A stretch of DNA of 64,000 nt, from contig JAMXBB010000004.1 of the NCBI GenBank assembly GCA_024138015.1, positions 12,463,941 to 12,527,940 on the forward strand. Reading direction: 5' to 3'. This stretch comes from Lumnitzera littorea (Eukaryota; Streptophyta; Magnoliopsida; Myrtales; Combretaceae). Below the pieces are notes generated by a model. It was not told the DNA's origin, ran no database searches, and saw nothing but the letters and a program-made list of their open reading frames with translations. Positions 36,221 to 47,800 of this stretch are shown in pieces (positions within the stretch are counted from its first letter, which is position 1; every line of letters begins with the position of its first letter). Position numbers and translations under genes: made by a program.

Positions 36221-37455
36221 ATGAATACCATTCTCATCCTCACGTTCTTGGCGTTGTTGGCCACAAGTTTATTAGCATATGATCCCAGTCCACTTCAAGA
36301 CATTTGTGTTGCAATCAACGACCCGGTAGATGGAGGTATGAACTATAACATAGATCTTCAAATGATAAGAGTTGTGTTGGTTCTGCTGTCTCAAATACAA
36401 AATGTGAGATCTTGTAGGACATGCATGCCAAGCTATTTAGTCAACTTAATATTAATAAACGTGAACAACTGTATTGGAAACCATTGTTATAGAGGTGTGT
36501 AGATAGGTTAAATAAGCCAACTCGGTCTGACCCACTTTAATATGTAAATTAAGCAGGTCAGGCTTATTTAATTCACTTTTTAAACGGGCTAAAATACCTA
36601 TATTTTAACCTGTTTAAAAAATGAGTTAAATAAGCTAACATATGAGCTAAAGGCCTTTTTTTTTTTTCAGTAAGTTAAATGATTCGAGTTTATTTGGCCT
36701 GCTTTTTAAATCGAGTAAAAAACATCTACTCAAATATGTTTGAAAAGTGGGTTAAATAGGCTAACCCATAAATTAAAACCCACTTGCACACCTATTTTGT
36801 TATGCAAACTAACCAACTTGTCTACATTATTGGGAATAACTGTGTTTTGATTGTGAATATGAGAAATTGACATGTTTTCTACCCCCCATTTTTGACAGTG
36901 TTTGTAAACGGAAAGTTTTGCAAGGATCCCAACAAAGTAAGAGCAGAAGACTTTCTCTTCCGAGGACTAAATGCACCTAGAAATACAAACAATCCACTTG
37001 GATCAAATGTCACAGCTGTAACTGTGGAGAATTTACCTGGTCTAAACACACTCGGTATCTCCTTTGCTCGTCTTGACTTTGCTCCACATGGCCTTAACCC
37101 TCCGCACATTCATCCCCGCGGCACTGAGATCCTGTTGGTCGTTGAAGGCCAATTGTATGTTGGGTTCGTCCTGTCCAACCAATTGGAAAACAAGCTCATT
37201 ACCAAAGTCTTGTATCCTGGAGACGTTTTCGTATTTCCAATTGGCACAATCCACTTCCAGCTCAACGTAGGAAAAACTAAGGCAGTAGCATTTGCTGGAT
37301 TGAGCAGTCAATTCCCCGGAACCACAACCATTGCTAATGCTGTCTTTGGATCAAAACCAGCAATTTCGGATGACGTTTTGGCCAAGGCTTTCCAAGTTGA
37401 CAAGAAAATCGTTGATAATCTCCAAGCACAGTTTTGGTACAACAACCACAAATAA
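36221..37455 (+). CDS. Germin-like protein, subfamily 1 type (two exons, 223 aa)
   Basis: Exon 1 is 36221-36335 and exon 2 is 36899-37455. The 563-bp intron has GT/AG borders and splits the codon of V39. The product is a secreted cupin of the apoplast; family members form Mn-binding hexamers with superoxide dismutase or related activity. Residues 1-19 are a signal peptide (hydrophobic LILTFLALLATSLLA) and the mature chain starts YDPSPLQD. C29 and C46 (GKFCKD) are the conserved disulfide pair. Germin box 1 spans about 103-122 with metal ligands H108, H110 and E115. Box 2 (PGDVFVFPIG...HFQLN) supplies H157. N75 in NVT is the usual glycosylation site. The KGD-like tripeptide common before box 2 is PGD here (145-147). 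The length is normal for the family. I chose the ATG at 36221 because it starts the signal peptide; the upstream in-frame TTG is not a plausible plant start. The substrate and exact activity are unknown. Confidence 0.93.
36491..36795 (+). mobile_element. hAT-like MITE inside the germin-like intron
   Basis: The ends read AGAGGTGTGTAGATAGG on the left and, inverted from the right, ATAGGTGTGCAAGTGGG. They are flanked by near-identical octamers ATTGTTAT (36483-36490) and TTTGTTAT (36796-36803). Repeated internal words such as GTTAAATAAGC/GGTTAAATAGGC face each other. Length is about 305 bp, more than half of the intron. GAGGTGTG(T/C)A-type ends with 8-bp duplications fit plant hAT MITEs. Removing it would leave an intron of about 250 bp. 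It does not touch either splice site. Confidence 0.65.
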
Positions 37456-38819
37456 TTGTATAAGTGGAATGTGACCACATGGACAAGGTTTTATTTGTCT
37501 AAGAAAAATTATGTTTGTTTCTAATTTGTTGTTGAATTGATTGTTAATAAGAACATTATATTATTCTTTATTCATGAATTCTTTCCATATAGATGTGTTC
37601 AGAACGCTATATCTACTATTTATTGCATCTCTCCTCTCAAACATGTTTGAAGATTAAAAGGTGCAAGAGAGTCCCTCTTCCGTACATCAACTTGCATATT
37701 CCTTAATGATTACCTGCGACTACAACAATCATTCTGAGTCATCGAAGTGTTGGTTGACGTTAAATATGTTGATATGGACAACATAGTATGCAGCAGCTCA
37801 TCCTTTATTTTTATTTTTTAATTGACATGGTATATGCACTATCCCTTTAAATGTACTATCTCGTTTAGTAATCTGATTTTGGGAAAATAACAACAAGCAA
37901 TAGTTGGAGACATTAATAATTTTCCTTCCTCCATACATCAAAATAAAACTCCGATAGCAATTTTTTAGAAATTATACAATGATTTCATTGATCCTCATTG
38001 TTTATCGTAAGTTTGAGATTGCAAGCTTACCATTACGTGCTGGTGCGATCTTGTTCTGCTACTATCTTATGATATGAATTGCGGTTTTGACCACCCTGAA
38101 CCGTTTTATTGATTCAATTTGGTCTAATGTTGAGACTCTTATTTTTATTTTTTAAGATCCATGATATGACATGAAATAAATTATAATGATAATAATTTAC
38201 CTCAATCTAGTTAATAGTTAACATAATTGTCAAAATCGCAGTTCTATTGTTCATTTGAATATATAGAATCTGTACAATTATATAAAATATACAAAATCGG
38301 TAAAATCATAAACTTATAGAATAGTATATTAAATTTTATAATTTTATTAAAAGTCCATATGTAAATGATCTTATATCTATTTTAATTAAGAAAAATATTA
38401 TAAAATTATAAACTCATAGAATTATATTTTTGACTCACGATTTTAATAAGCATAGTAGTTAAAAAAATTTAAATTAATATAAACTACATTTGAAAACGTA
38501 AAACGAAATAACATGAATTATTGTCAGCTGAAAAGACAAAAGAATAATGCATCAACAAAGTCTACAGAGTCCGACAATAAACCCATAAAACATACACAAG
38601 TCCATCAACAAATTAAGTGGAGTACTCCAAGAGTAAGATCATAAAACAGCATTGTTATCTTGATGGTCTGCATGCTGGTGACCTCAAACGATGCCCCATG
38701 ACCTCCATCTTGATTTATGTTACGGCTTTAGAGCTAGGAACATGTACAAAAATTAGCGAACAGGCAATAACACGGACCCAGGGGGGTGGTGCTAACTGCT
38801 AATATGATTGTGGTTGTTC
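37456..38819. other. 3' flank of the germin-like gene, no supported gene
   Basis: The stop at 37453-37455 is followed by an AT-rich 3' UTR candidate with AATAAG near 37546. After that I see only AT-rich spacer. The GC-richer patch at 38680-38830 has no frame I can assign. Confidence 0.4.
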
Positions 38820-39390
38820 AGACTACTGGGCGCCTACAGAATGTGTAAACAGATAAGGCTAGTTCAAGTTAATTTCAATTTTATCTAAATAAAAAATATA
38901 ATCATAAAAGCTTAGAGCATATATTCATGCAGCAAAAATATGATATAGGGTATTATGCCATAATTTCAAATTAATTATGGGTCACATTTAAGATAACATA
39001 TAGTCATGCAAACAACTGATTCATATAATTTATTAAGCATGTACTACTTACTATTTATGCACGTAATGCAAACAAAAATATACAAATTTGGTTTTTCCTT
39101 TTACGATATCAGACATAGCCAAAAGTGCACAAACTTTCGTCTCAACATTTTCCCAACCATTTGGCAAATAATAATAATAATAATAATAATAAAATCTTGA
39201 CTATATGAAGACCAAAAAATAAAAACACCTTGTTTCGCCAATTCAAAATGCCGACTGTATTTCTCTTTTCTTTTCTATGAAGTGATTTTGGTTATGCCTC
39301 TTACTCCCAAATGGTGATGCGTCGACTTCTATCCCTACTTCCTATTTAAGAAGAACAATGTATTAATACATAGCCCACCATCTTTGTTAC
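38820..39390 (+). repeat. Dispersed repeat R1, copy 2
   Basis: Partner of 15690-16300 in the same orientation. A short (TAA)n stretch at about 39166-39190 sits where copy 1 has an A-run, so the two copies have diverged at simple sequence. It lies about 1.4 kb downstream of the germin-like gene. Confidence 0.75.
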
Positions 39391-39884
39391 AACCAGTGGA
39401 TGAAACATACAGAAATCAGCATGGCTAAGAGACTTCGATTTACAAATAGAATCAACAAATGTACAAGTAGTTTTTACATATCTACAATTGTTACTTAACA
39501 AATCTACAGTACTTAAAACTATAAATGTGATATGTCTATAGTAGTTAAACTGTAAGAGTAACAGAAATCAGTGGAAATCTATTGTTCTTTCTCTAACCTT
39601 CTGGAGTCCTGGTGAAGTCCGATCACTATCATTTCCACAATACCTCTCAAAATTAAAAGAACAAATTAGTACCTATAATATCAGTATAAAATTTGAGGAG
39701 GGTAAGAATTTAGAGAGAGATACATAAGAGGACTTGTGAGATTAGGGTTTTAGTACAACATACTACTCACCTAACCCTAAGGGAGAGTTCAAGAGAGAGA
39801 GAGAGAGAGAGATAATATCTAATGTAATAAATAAGCAAACTAAGTAACACGAGTGGGCCTAGGCTTAACATTGGTGTTCTTGTC
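39391..39884. other. Spacer with a (GA)n microsatellite
   Basis: A GA repeat occupies 39792-39812. The rest may be the degraded leader of the retrotransposon fragment that follows, but no LTR could be identified. Confidence 0.4.
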
Positions 39885-40285
39885 ATGACGAAGAGTACTC
39901 ATACTCAAATTCTTAGTGACAAGATTGAAGCTTGACAAGCTCGTCGATAATCCATGCAACAATACATTCAAGATAAATTTCATGTATTAACTCAACAATT
40001 GGAGAAATTACAAGCATTGATATTAGATAAAGGTGATCAGAATCAAATTATCCATTTAGACATACAGACAATATCAAGAGTACTTCATCATTTTCATAAG
40101 GAACATCTTATGATGGTTTCCTTAAAGGATTTAATGTTAGAGGTGCTAAATTTCAATGGACATGATCCAATAAAGAAAATCATTTCTTGGATTTTCAAAG
40201 AAAATCATTTTTTAGATTTTCGTCAAATTCTAGATGAACAGAGACTTACATTACTTGTATTGCAATGGAGGTGCCAAAGCTCAAC
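39885..40285 (+). pseudogene. Gag-like fragment of an LTR retrotransposon
   Basis: One frame from ATG 39885 reads MTKSTHTQILSDKIEA, stops, then continues from 39954 with a coiled-coil-like start. Later come EVLNFNGHDPIKKIISWIF and ENHFLDFRQILDEQRL, which resemble the plant Ty3/gypsy gag pattern 'F(D/N)G-DP--WIF-----F'. Two stops break it between 39933 and 39953. It abuts the copia gag that follows and is probably a separate older fragment. Confidence 0.55.
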
Positions 40286-40289
40286 GTAA

Positions 40290-43217
40290 TGATTGCTTAT
40301 TCTTAAGTGGGTCTGATAGTCCTAGAATGAGTATATGAAACATTCTTTTTTATGGAACCAATTATCACGTTTGGAGTAGAGCTATTAAATTGGGATTAGG
40401 GGATAAGATGAAATTAGGGTTTGTTAATTGTTCTATTGAAAAGCTTATAGAAAATTCTCTAAATTGGACTAGGTATATTAGATGTGATTAGATGGTACAT
40501 TATTGGCTCTTGAATTCAATGAGTAGTGATATAACTTAAGGTTTTCTATACACTCAATCCACCTATGAATTATGGACTAAGATTATCAAGAGATATGGTA
40601 TGGCAAATGGACCACTTGTATTTCAAATTCAGCACGACATAAGTAATCTCAAGCAAAATAACATGTTGATTGGAACTTACAATAGGAAAATGAAGAAACA
40701 TTAGGATGAACTATAAGTTATAAATTCATATCCTTCTTATGATTGTAGATGCATGACATATTGTACTTATGGCTTAAAAGAAAGGATTTTGGAGTTTAAA
40801 TCACATAATAACTTGATTCAATTTCCAATGGCACTTAATGATTGTTATGCGAGTGTTAGAAATCATATCTTATCGATGGATCCAATGCCCTCAATTAACA
40901 AGGCATTCTATTTGCTTTAGCAACTAGAAAAACAAAGAGAAGTTGCTTCCATTCTTTCAACTAATTTTGATACAACAGCAAGCTATGTGAATAGGTTTGA
41001 TAATAACAAAAGGCTTGATATTTAAAGAAAGGTTAGGGTACAAAGCAATAGACTCCTTTGCAAACACTACAAAGACAAAGGGCATACTATAGATTCTTGC
41101 TTCCAAATTATAGGCTTTCCTAATTGGTATAAGGGAAGGAGGAATTTTAAAGAGAAAAATTTTGTAAATAAAGCTTTTACATCCTTTTGTAATACAATAA
41201 GGAATGAAGTACTGGTTGATACACCTCTGTGTGACAATGACATTGGGAAAAGGGTCTCTAGTAGCACTTGTGCAAGAAGGATATCCTAAAGGGCTAGATT
41301 TGATAAAGTTCTTCTTGAACCTATTTGCAAAGAAGTTTATATGATGATGAAGGGATATGAAGCGCAAGAATCAATAGGACCTGCAACAAACAATAGTGGA
41401 GTTTGTAGGTAACTTTATTCCATTTTTTAGGTTTAACTTTTATTATAAAAATGTGTGTACTTAGGTAGTTGATGCAGGATCTATGGACTATAGGAAACCC
41501 TATCCATCGGTTCTTCATGACCTTCGTAAACTAGAAAAACCAATCTTCAAACGATTACTTGATGCAAGATACAATCCTGTCACTTATGTTAGTTCAACCC
41601 AAATAAATAAATTTCTGACCATACACAATGTATTACTTATCCCTCAATTTACACATAACTTCCTTTCAGCTCAAAAGCTTCTTAAAGATCAACATTTGTT
41701 TACTAAATTTGATTCATCCACATGCTTCTTTTAGGATTAGAACCATAATATGTGTTGCAACAACAGAGGCATTACATGGGTTGTATTTGCTATAGTCCAA
41801 TGATGGTGAAGAACCTTACATCAATGCCAATTCTATAACTAGTGGCTTGTCTCTTTCTATTATTCATTTAGTTATAAACAATTAATTCTGCATTTTTTTA
41901 ATGCAAGAATGGGTCATCCTTCAGTTTCTAAATTGGAACATATGGTTACTTATAAACATCTTAGTTTTAAGGATTTTGTGTGTGACATATGTTTACAATC
42001 AAAATTTCATAAAATTCCATTTCAAAGAGTGTTCAGGAATCTATCTATGTATTTCAAGTATTTCACATTGATGCTTGGGGCCCTTTTGGGATTGAATCAA
42101 TATCTAAAGCCAAGTATTTCTTGACTATGGTAAATGATTACACAAGAACTACTTAGACTTACCTGTTTAAACACAAGCATTAAGTTTAATCTCTTCATCA
42201 TTAATATGCTCATAAACATTTTTCTTTTGTATATAAGTTCATTTTGAATTCTAATCTAACTTATGCAAAACTTTATTTCATAGCTTAGGCATTGTTCATC
42301 AAAGGACAATGGTATATAATCCTCAACAAAATGAAAGAGTTAAGCAAAAACATAACCATCTTTTGGATATTTCTAGGGCTTTAAGATTAAATGTTGCTTT
42401 GCTAGAGTTTTTTTAGGGTGAATGCATTCTCATAGAAACTTTCTTAACTAATAGGATGCCTATAAAATCTCTTTCTTAGAGAACTTCTTATGAGATATTT
42501 TATAGGTCTTTATCATCTTATGACTAGGTTGTTTATGTCATGTTGGAAAACAACCATGTCTTAAGGATAAGTTTGAATCTCAAAGACTTAAGCATACTTT
42601 CCTAAGCTACGCACATGGACAAAAAGGATACAAGGTTTATAATCTTTCTCATGAAAGAATTCTTTTGTTAAGAGATGTCATCTTTTATGAGTCTATATTT
42701 CCTTTTAAACAACATTTCCTTGATATTGTTGATTTTGAGTCTCCTCCTCAAAAGCATGTTTTGTTTAAGTCACAACCATCTAATTAACAATCATTTATTT
42801 GCTCCACCACACTATTCTCCATAGTTTTGTCACAAGAGTCAACCGATACATCATTTGATCGTATTGTTCTTGTTCTTGATTATCATCAAAACAATCACTA
42901 AGAAGGTCAGCATGAACAAGAAATGCTCCAAACTAGTTAGATGATTTTGTCCATGAAGTCAATTATAGGAATGCCACTATTGCTAATGTAAATTCTTCTT
43001 GCTCATTCACTTTGATTGGCCCAACAACTTTTGCACATTTTCCCCATCAATATGTTGTGTCCTTAGTAAATGTTTTGATAACTAAAGAGTAGCATAGTTA
43101 TTTGAAAGTAGTTACAAAAAAGGAATGGGTAGAGGTAATGGCTAAGGAGTTAGATGGCCTTGAATGCAATGATACTTAGGAGTTGATATCCTTTATAAAC
43201 CCTGTAAAGTGATCGGT
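40290..43217 (+). pseudogene. Ty1/copia polyprotein remnant (gag to start of RT)
   Basis: In order: gag N-region with NYHVWSRAIKLGLG (about 40365), ELWTKIIKRYGM, and a zinc-knuckle region at 41059-41100 where the second Cys of CX2CX4HX4C is Tyr. A protease-like segment follows (VVDAGS near 41467, then VLLIPQFTHNFLSAQKL). Next is the GAG-pre-integrase motif (GHPSVSKLEH, CDICLQSKFHKIPF near 41909-42030), integrase fragments up to about 42450, and at 43120-43217 the lead-in of reverse transcriptase (KEWVEVMAKELDGLE). Many stops and frameshifts are present. LTR-A copy A1 breaks it at 43218, so the RT core and RNase H are absent. No LTRs of its own were found. Confidence 0.8.
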
Positions 43218-44018
43218 TGTAAGACCTATAATTAAGGATTCAGGATTCGGTTCGTAAAATTTAGGACGATCAAGTAAATTATTCGATCTAACCCAAATTT
43301 TATGACTAAGCTAGAATTATTAGTAAAAGTGATACAGTGAATTTATATTTAGGAAAATAAGTAAAAATTATAGAATATTATAATATCAAATTTTAATTAT
43401 ATTACCAGTTATTTATCGAAAAAACGTAGATTGAATTCCGATAATTAACGAGTTACTAGAGATAAATTATGTGTACAATAAAAATCATAAAAGAATGTAA
43501 ATAATATTTAGGAGTATTTTTTTGTACTATTTATGAATTTACATGTAGGTAAAAATACTTGAAATTTCTTAAAATACCCAAAATATGCCAAAAATAATGC
43601 CAATTAATTAAAGAAAATTCATAAATAATCAAGGAAAAACCATGAAAAATATGGAAAAATGAAGAAATCTCCAGAAAGTAGATGTGGCAACTTAGAAATG
43701 GGAGAAATAAAATTAACCAATCAAAATTTAACAAATAGAAAATAAGAAAGGATAAGATAAGGCAATTATCTAATCAATTTAATACATTATAATTTCCCTA
43801 AAGCTCTATAAATACTCAAAAAAAATTTGGAAGCTCATTTGGATAGTTAGAAGAGTAAAAAAAATAGAGAAGGTCGAAATAAGAGAGTTAGGGTTAGTTT
43901 TCAAAAATTAGACAAAATTTTGTACAATTGGAGCTTACAAGAAGATCTCCAACCAGACAACCACCTAGGAATGAACGGTTACCACCACTACACGGTGGTG
44001 GCGGCGCCCAAACCGACT
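43218..44018 (-). mobile_element. LTR-A family copy A1, left piece
   Basis: It starts TGTAAGACCTATAATT inside the copia RT lead-in and matches the start of A2 (about 47418-48210). I orient the family so that TGTCACGCCCC is its 5' end, which puts A1 on the minus strand. The gypsy element at 44024 splits it, and it resumes at 53364. It contains the ACCACCACTACACGGTGGTGG hairpin region typical of the family. Confidence 0.75.
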
Positions 44019-44023
44019 GATAA

Positions 44024-44896
44024 TGTTGCGAACTATCACTAAGAACAAACAAAGCCGATCGTTGGATGGGTTCAAATTTGTAGAAAGCTTAAAAGGAATA
44101 TGAGGATTGGCGTAAAAAGGGACAAATGCGAATGAAAAGTAAGCAAAACCCACGAACAACTTCAAAGGATATGACACACCAATGAAACATTCGAGGACTT
44201 ACAGCATAATCTAATAAAACGCACAAATTAGTCCAGTGAGTTTACTTGCCACCTAACCTTACTCAAGGGTTAGGATAAGAGTAATGCCGAGAGTAAATAA
44301 GCAATATTTGCACAAAGAAGAAAATACTCAAGTATGTTAAGGGTAATTTATCTGTTACAACTACAATTATAAAGGTATTTATACTCATAAGTTAGGGCAA
44401 CTTACCCAAAAAGGAAAAGATAAAAAGGGCATTCCTAAGGAAGTAATTTAAAATCTACAATAGGGTAAAAATGAATATACAAGAAAAGCAATCATTGGTG
44501 CAATGGATTCTATACATGATACTGTACATGTGGTGACACTGTATTAGTGATGCCGTTGGAAGATAAGGATAAAAAGTACAGACAGCGTGCTTGTCCGAAC
44601 AAGAGTGGCTTGGTCAGTCCGGACTCTCTTTCTCGATATCTTGGTAAGGGTACGGCCAAGTGAGTAATTGACTAAGAGTATGTGAGAATGAAGATATGCT
44701 GTTGTCTCAACCTTCTGCTTCTCGACACACAACATGTGAGAAACAGGTAATCACTCGGCTTAATAGGCATATTGGGTCGGCAAGAAAATACTCGACCTCT
44801 GTATGAGTTGGCTGCAACAAGAGGATTCATCTCTCTAGTCCCTCTAGTCCTCGGGCTTGGCTGCGGGTTAGAGGTCTGGTAGCCTAATTCCCATCA
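44024..44896 (-). repeat. 3' LTR of the gypsy element
   Basis: Pairs with 52497-53358. Shared words include GATGCCGTTGGAAGAT and GGTAATCACTCG/GGTAATTACTCG. Confidence 0.85.
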
Positions 44897-47800
44897 TTCT
44901 CTCTAGGTTGTTTTGGATTTAGGATCAAATTCAAATGGTCTTCATTCAACTCTCCATCAAGGTGATACGGACTAAGGTCAGCAACATTGAAGGCTTAAAA
45001 AACCCCATAGTCCTCGAGTAACTTCAATCTATAGGCATTTTCATTAATCTTCTAGAGGATTCTGAAAGGTCCTTCAACTCTTGCAGATAATTTGTTCCTC
45101 CTCTTGTTTGAGAACCATTCCTTACTAAGGTGCAGCCATACCAAGTCTCTTGGCTAGAATTGTTTAACCGTCCTACCTTTGGTCTTCTCCCGCATTCTTC
45201 TTGTAGCTTGGTCGATGTGTCGAGTAACTTTATCATAGATCTATTGGACAAATTGTGCTCTAGCTTAGGCATTAAGGTTCTCTTACGCGGGTACAAGTAC
45301 AAGGGTATGGTTGAAGGGCAACACAAGATTGAAACCATAACCACCTTAAAGAAAGTCTACTTGGTGGTGTCATGCACTATTCAATTGTAAGCGAACTCAA
45401 CCACTGGTAAGCTGACGTCCCAATTAGCCAAGTTCTTACCCGCTGTAGCTCAGAGAAGTAATCCTAAAATACAATTGACTACCTTGTTTTGCTGTCAGTT
45501 TGGGGGTGATAAGAAGTACTGAATAGTAGTTTAGCACCTATCCGATGCCATAAGGTTCTCCAAAAATGACTCAAGAACTTCAAGTCTTTATCAGAGACTA
45601 AACTTCTTGGTACACCATTTATCTATACAATCTTTTACAAGAAAAGAGAAGTAATAGCCAAAGCATCGTTAATTTTAGAGCAGGGCACGAAGTGTGCCAT
45701 TTTGTTGAACCGATCCAAGATGACCATTATAGAATCTTTACCTTGGGTAGCTTATGGTAGTCTGAGAACAAAGTCCATGCTCAATTCAGTCTATGGCTTC
45801 ATCGAGACAAATAAAGGCATTACTTTCTCTTATTCGATTCGGCACTTAGCTCTCTTGTACATGGTACAACTGTCAACAATTCGTTGCGCATCTCTCCTCA
45901 TCCTCGATTAGAAGAATCAACCATTCAACAAATTACAAGTCTTTTTTTCTCCAAAATGTCCGGAGAGTCCTCTATTATAGGCTTCCCTGATGAATAGTTC
46001 CTACAGTAAACAGGTCGACACGTATAATTTTTCACCTCGAAACAAATAACCATCCTCTACATGATACTCATCCACTGTCCTTCCATCAATGCATCACATG
46101 ATTATCGGCCGAAGTGTAGATCCTCAAAATAATGCTCTTTGATACTTACAACCTAAACAGCCTGATTTGTAGTTCGGTTAATAGTACATGTCACCTTGAA
46201 AGAGCATCTGCAACTATATTACTCTTTCCTTACTAATATTTAATCATGAAATTTAATCATTCAAGGAATTTAACCCATCTCACCTGTCGCTTCAATAACT
46301 TCGTTTGACTTCGAAGGTACCTTAGCGATTCATGGTCAATGTAAATGACAAACTCTCTCAGCAATAAATAATACTGCCATACTTGTAGTACTCGAATCAA
46401 CGTCTAAAATTCTTTGTCATACATGGAGTAATTTAACTGTAGTCCTCTAAGCTTTTCACTATGGAAGGCAATTGGTCGGCCTTCCAATATTAGGACAACG
46501 CCTATTCTAATGCCTGACGTGTCACATTCCAACTCAAATATTTTCTCAAAGTCAGGTAAAACCAACACTAAGGCAAAGGTCAACCTTTCTTTTACCTCGA
46601 TAAAGCTTCTCTCCTCCCTTTCTCCTCATCGAAAGTCGGTGTTTTTTATGAGCTTAGTAAGAGGCGCAGTAAAGGTATTGAAATTCTTGATGAATCATCT
46701 ATAAAATGAAGCCAGTCCATAGAAATCTCACATCAACACAAGTAGTAGGAGTTAGCCACTCTACAATTGCTCGAATCTTCTCATCATCCACTTATAAGCC
46801 TCCTCCACTAACTACATAGCCCAAGAATACCACTTCCTCCTAGTAAAAGCAACATTTTTTTAGATTGTCAAATAATCTCTCGATACGGAGCATATCTAGA
46901 TTGGCTTAGAGATGTTTATAGTAACTCGGCATGTCGATACTGTAGACTAATATATCATCAAAATACACCATAACATACTTTTCAATTAGATGTCTTAATG
47001 CGTGGTTCATTAATCGCATGAAAGTACTCAAGGCATTCGATAAGCTAAATGGCATGATAATTTACTCATAGAGTCCATGCCGAGTTTTGAACCAATCTTC
47101 TATTCGTCTCCCGACCTCATGTAAATCTGATGGTAGCTAAACTTAAGATCAATCTTGTTAAAAATCTTGGCTCCACTCATTTCATCCAGCATATCTTCCA
47201 ACCTTGGGATATGATACCTGTACTTAATAGTAATCTTGTTCATGGTGTGGCGGTCGACACACTTCCGCCAGGTTCCATCCTTCTTCGGCATTAGAAGGGC
47301 TAGTACAGCGCAAGGGTTGGTATAACGCAAGGGTTGAGGCTTTCCTTCACATATCCTCTCTCTAGCAACTTATTAACTTGTCATTGGGGCTCAGCAACCT
47401 ATTTGAGAATCATCCGATGTAAGCCCAAAAGTTCAGCCAAGTAACCGTAAGATTGAACTTAGAACCCAAGGTTTAGGCCGATCGGCTAAAGGATCCGATC
47501 ACACCCAAATTATAAACTATTGAGAGAAATATTAGTAAAAATGACCCCGTAAACTTAAATTTAAGAAAATAAATAGTAAAATAGGAGACTATAAAATTTT
47601 CAAATTTTAAGCATAATAACTGCTAATTACCAAAAAGGTAAAAAGTGTAATATAATAACTAATAAATTATTAGAGATAGATTATATGTATACTAAAAATT
47701 TTAGAATGACCAAAATAATATTTAGGAATGTTCACGTGTACCCTACATGTATTTACGTGTAGATAAAAATACGCGTAATTACTAAAATTGGCCGAAAACT

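Noticed and set aside
36879..37311. Antisense and shifted frames over the germin-like exon 2
   Set aside because: They are shadows of the real exon, which carries all family motifs.
38617..38802. Open frame of 61 codons downstream of the germin-like gene
   Set aside because: No motif, no upstream signals and no recognisable homology. The GC-richer patch alone is not enough.
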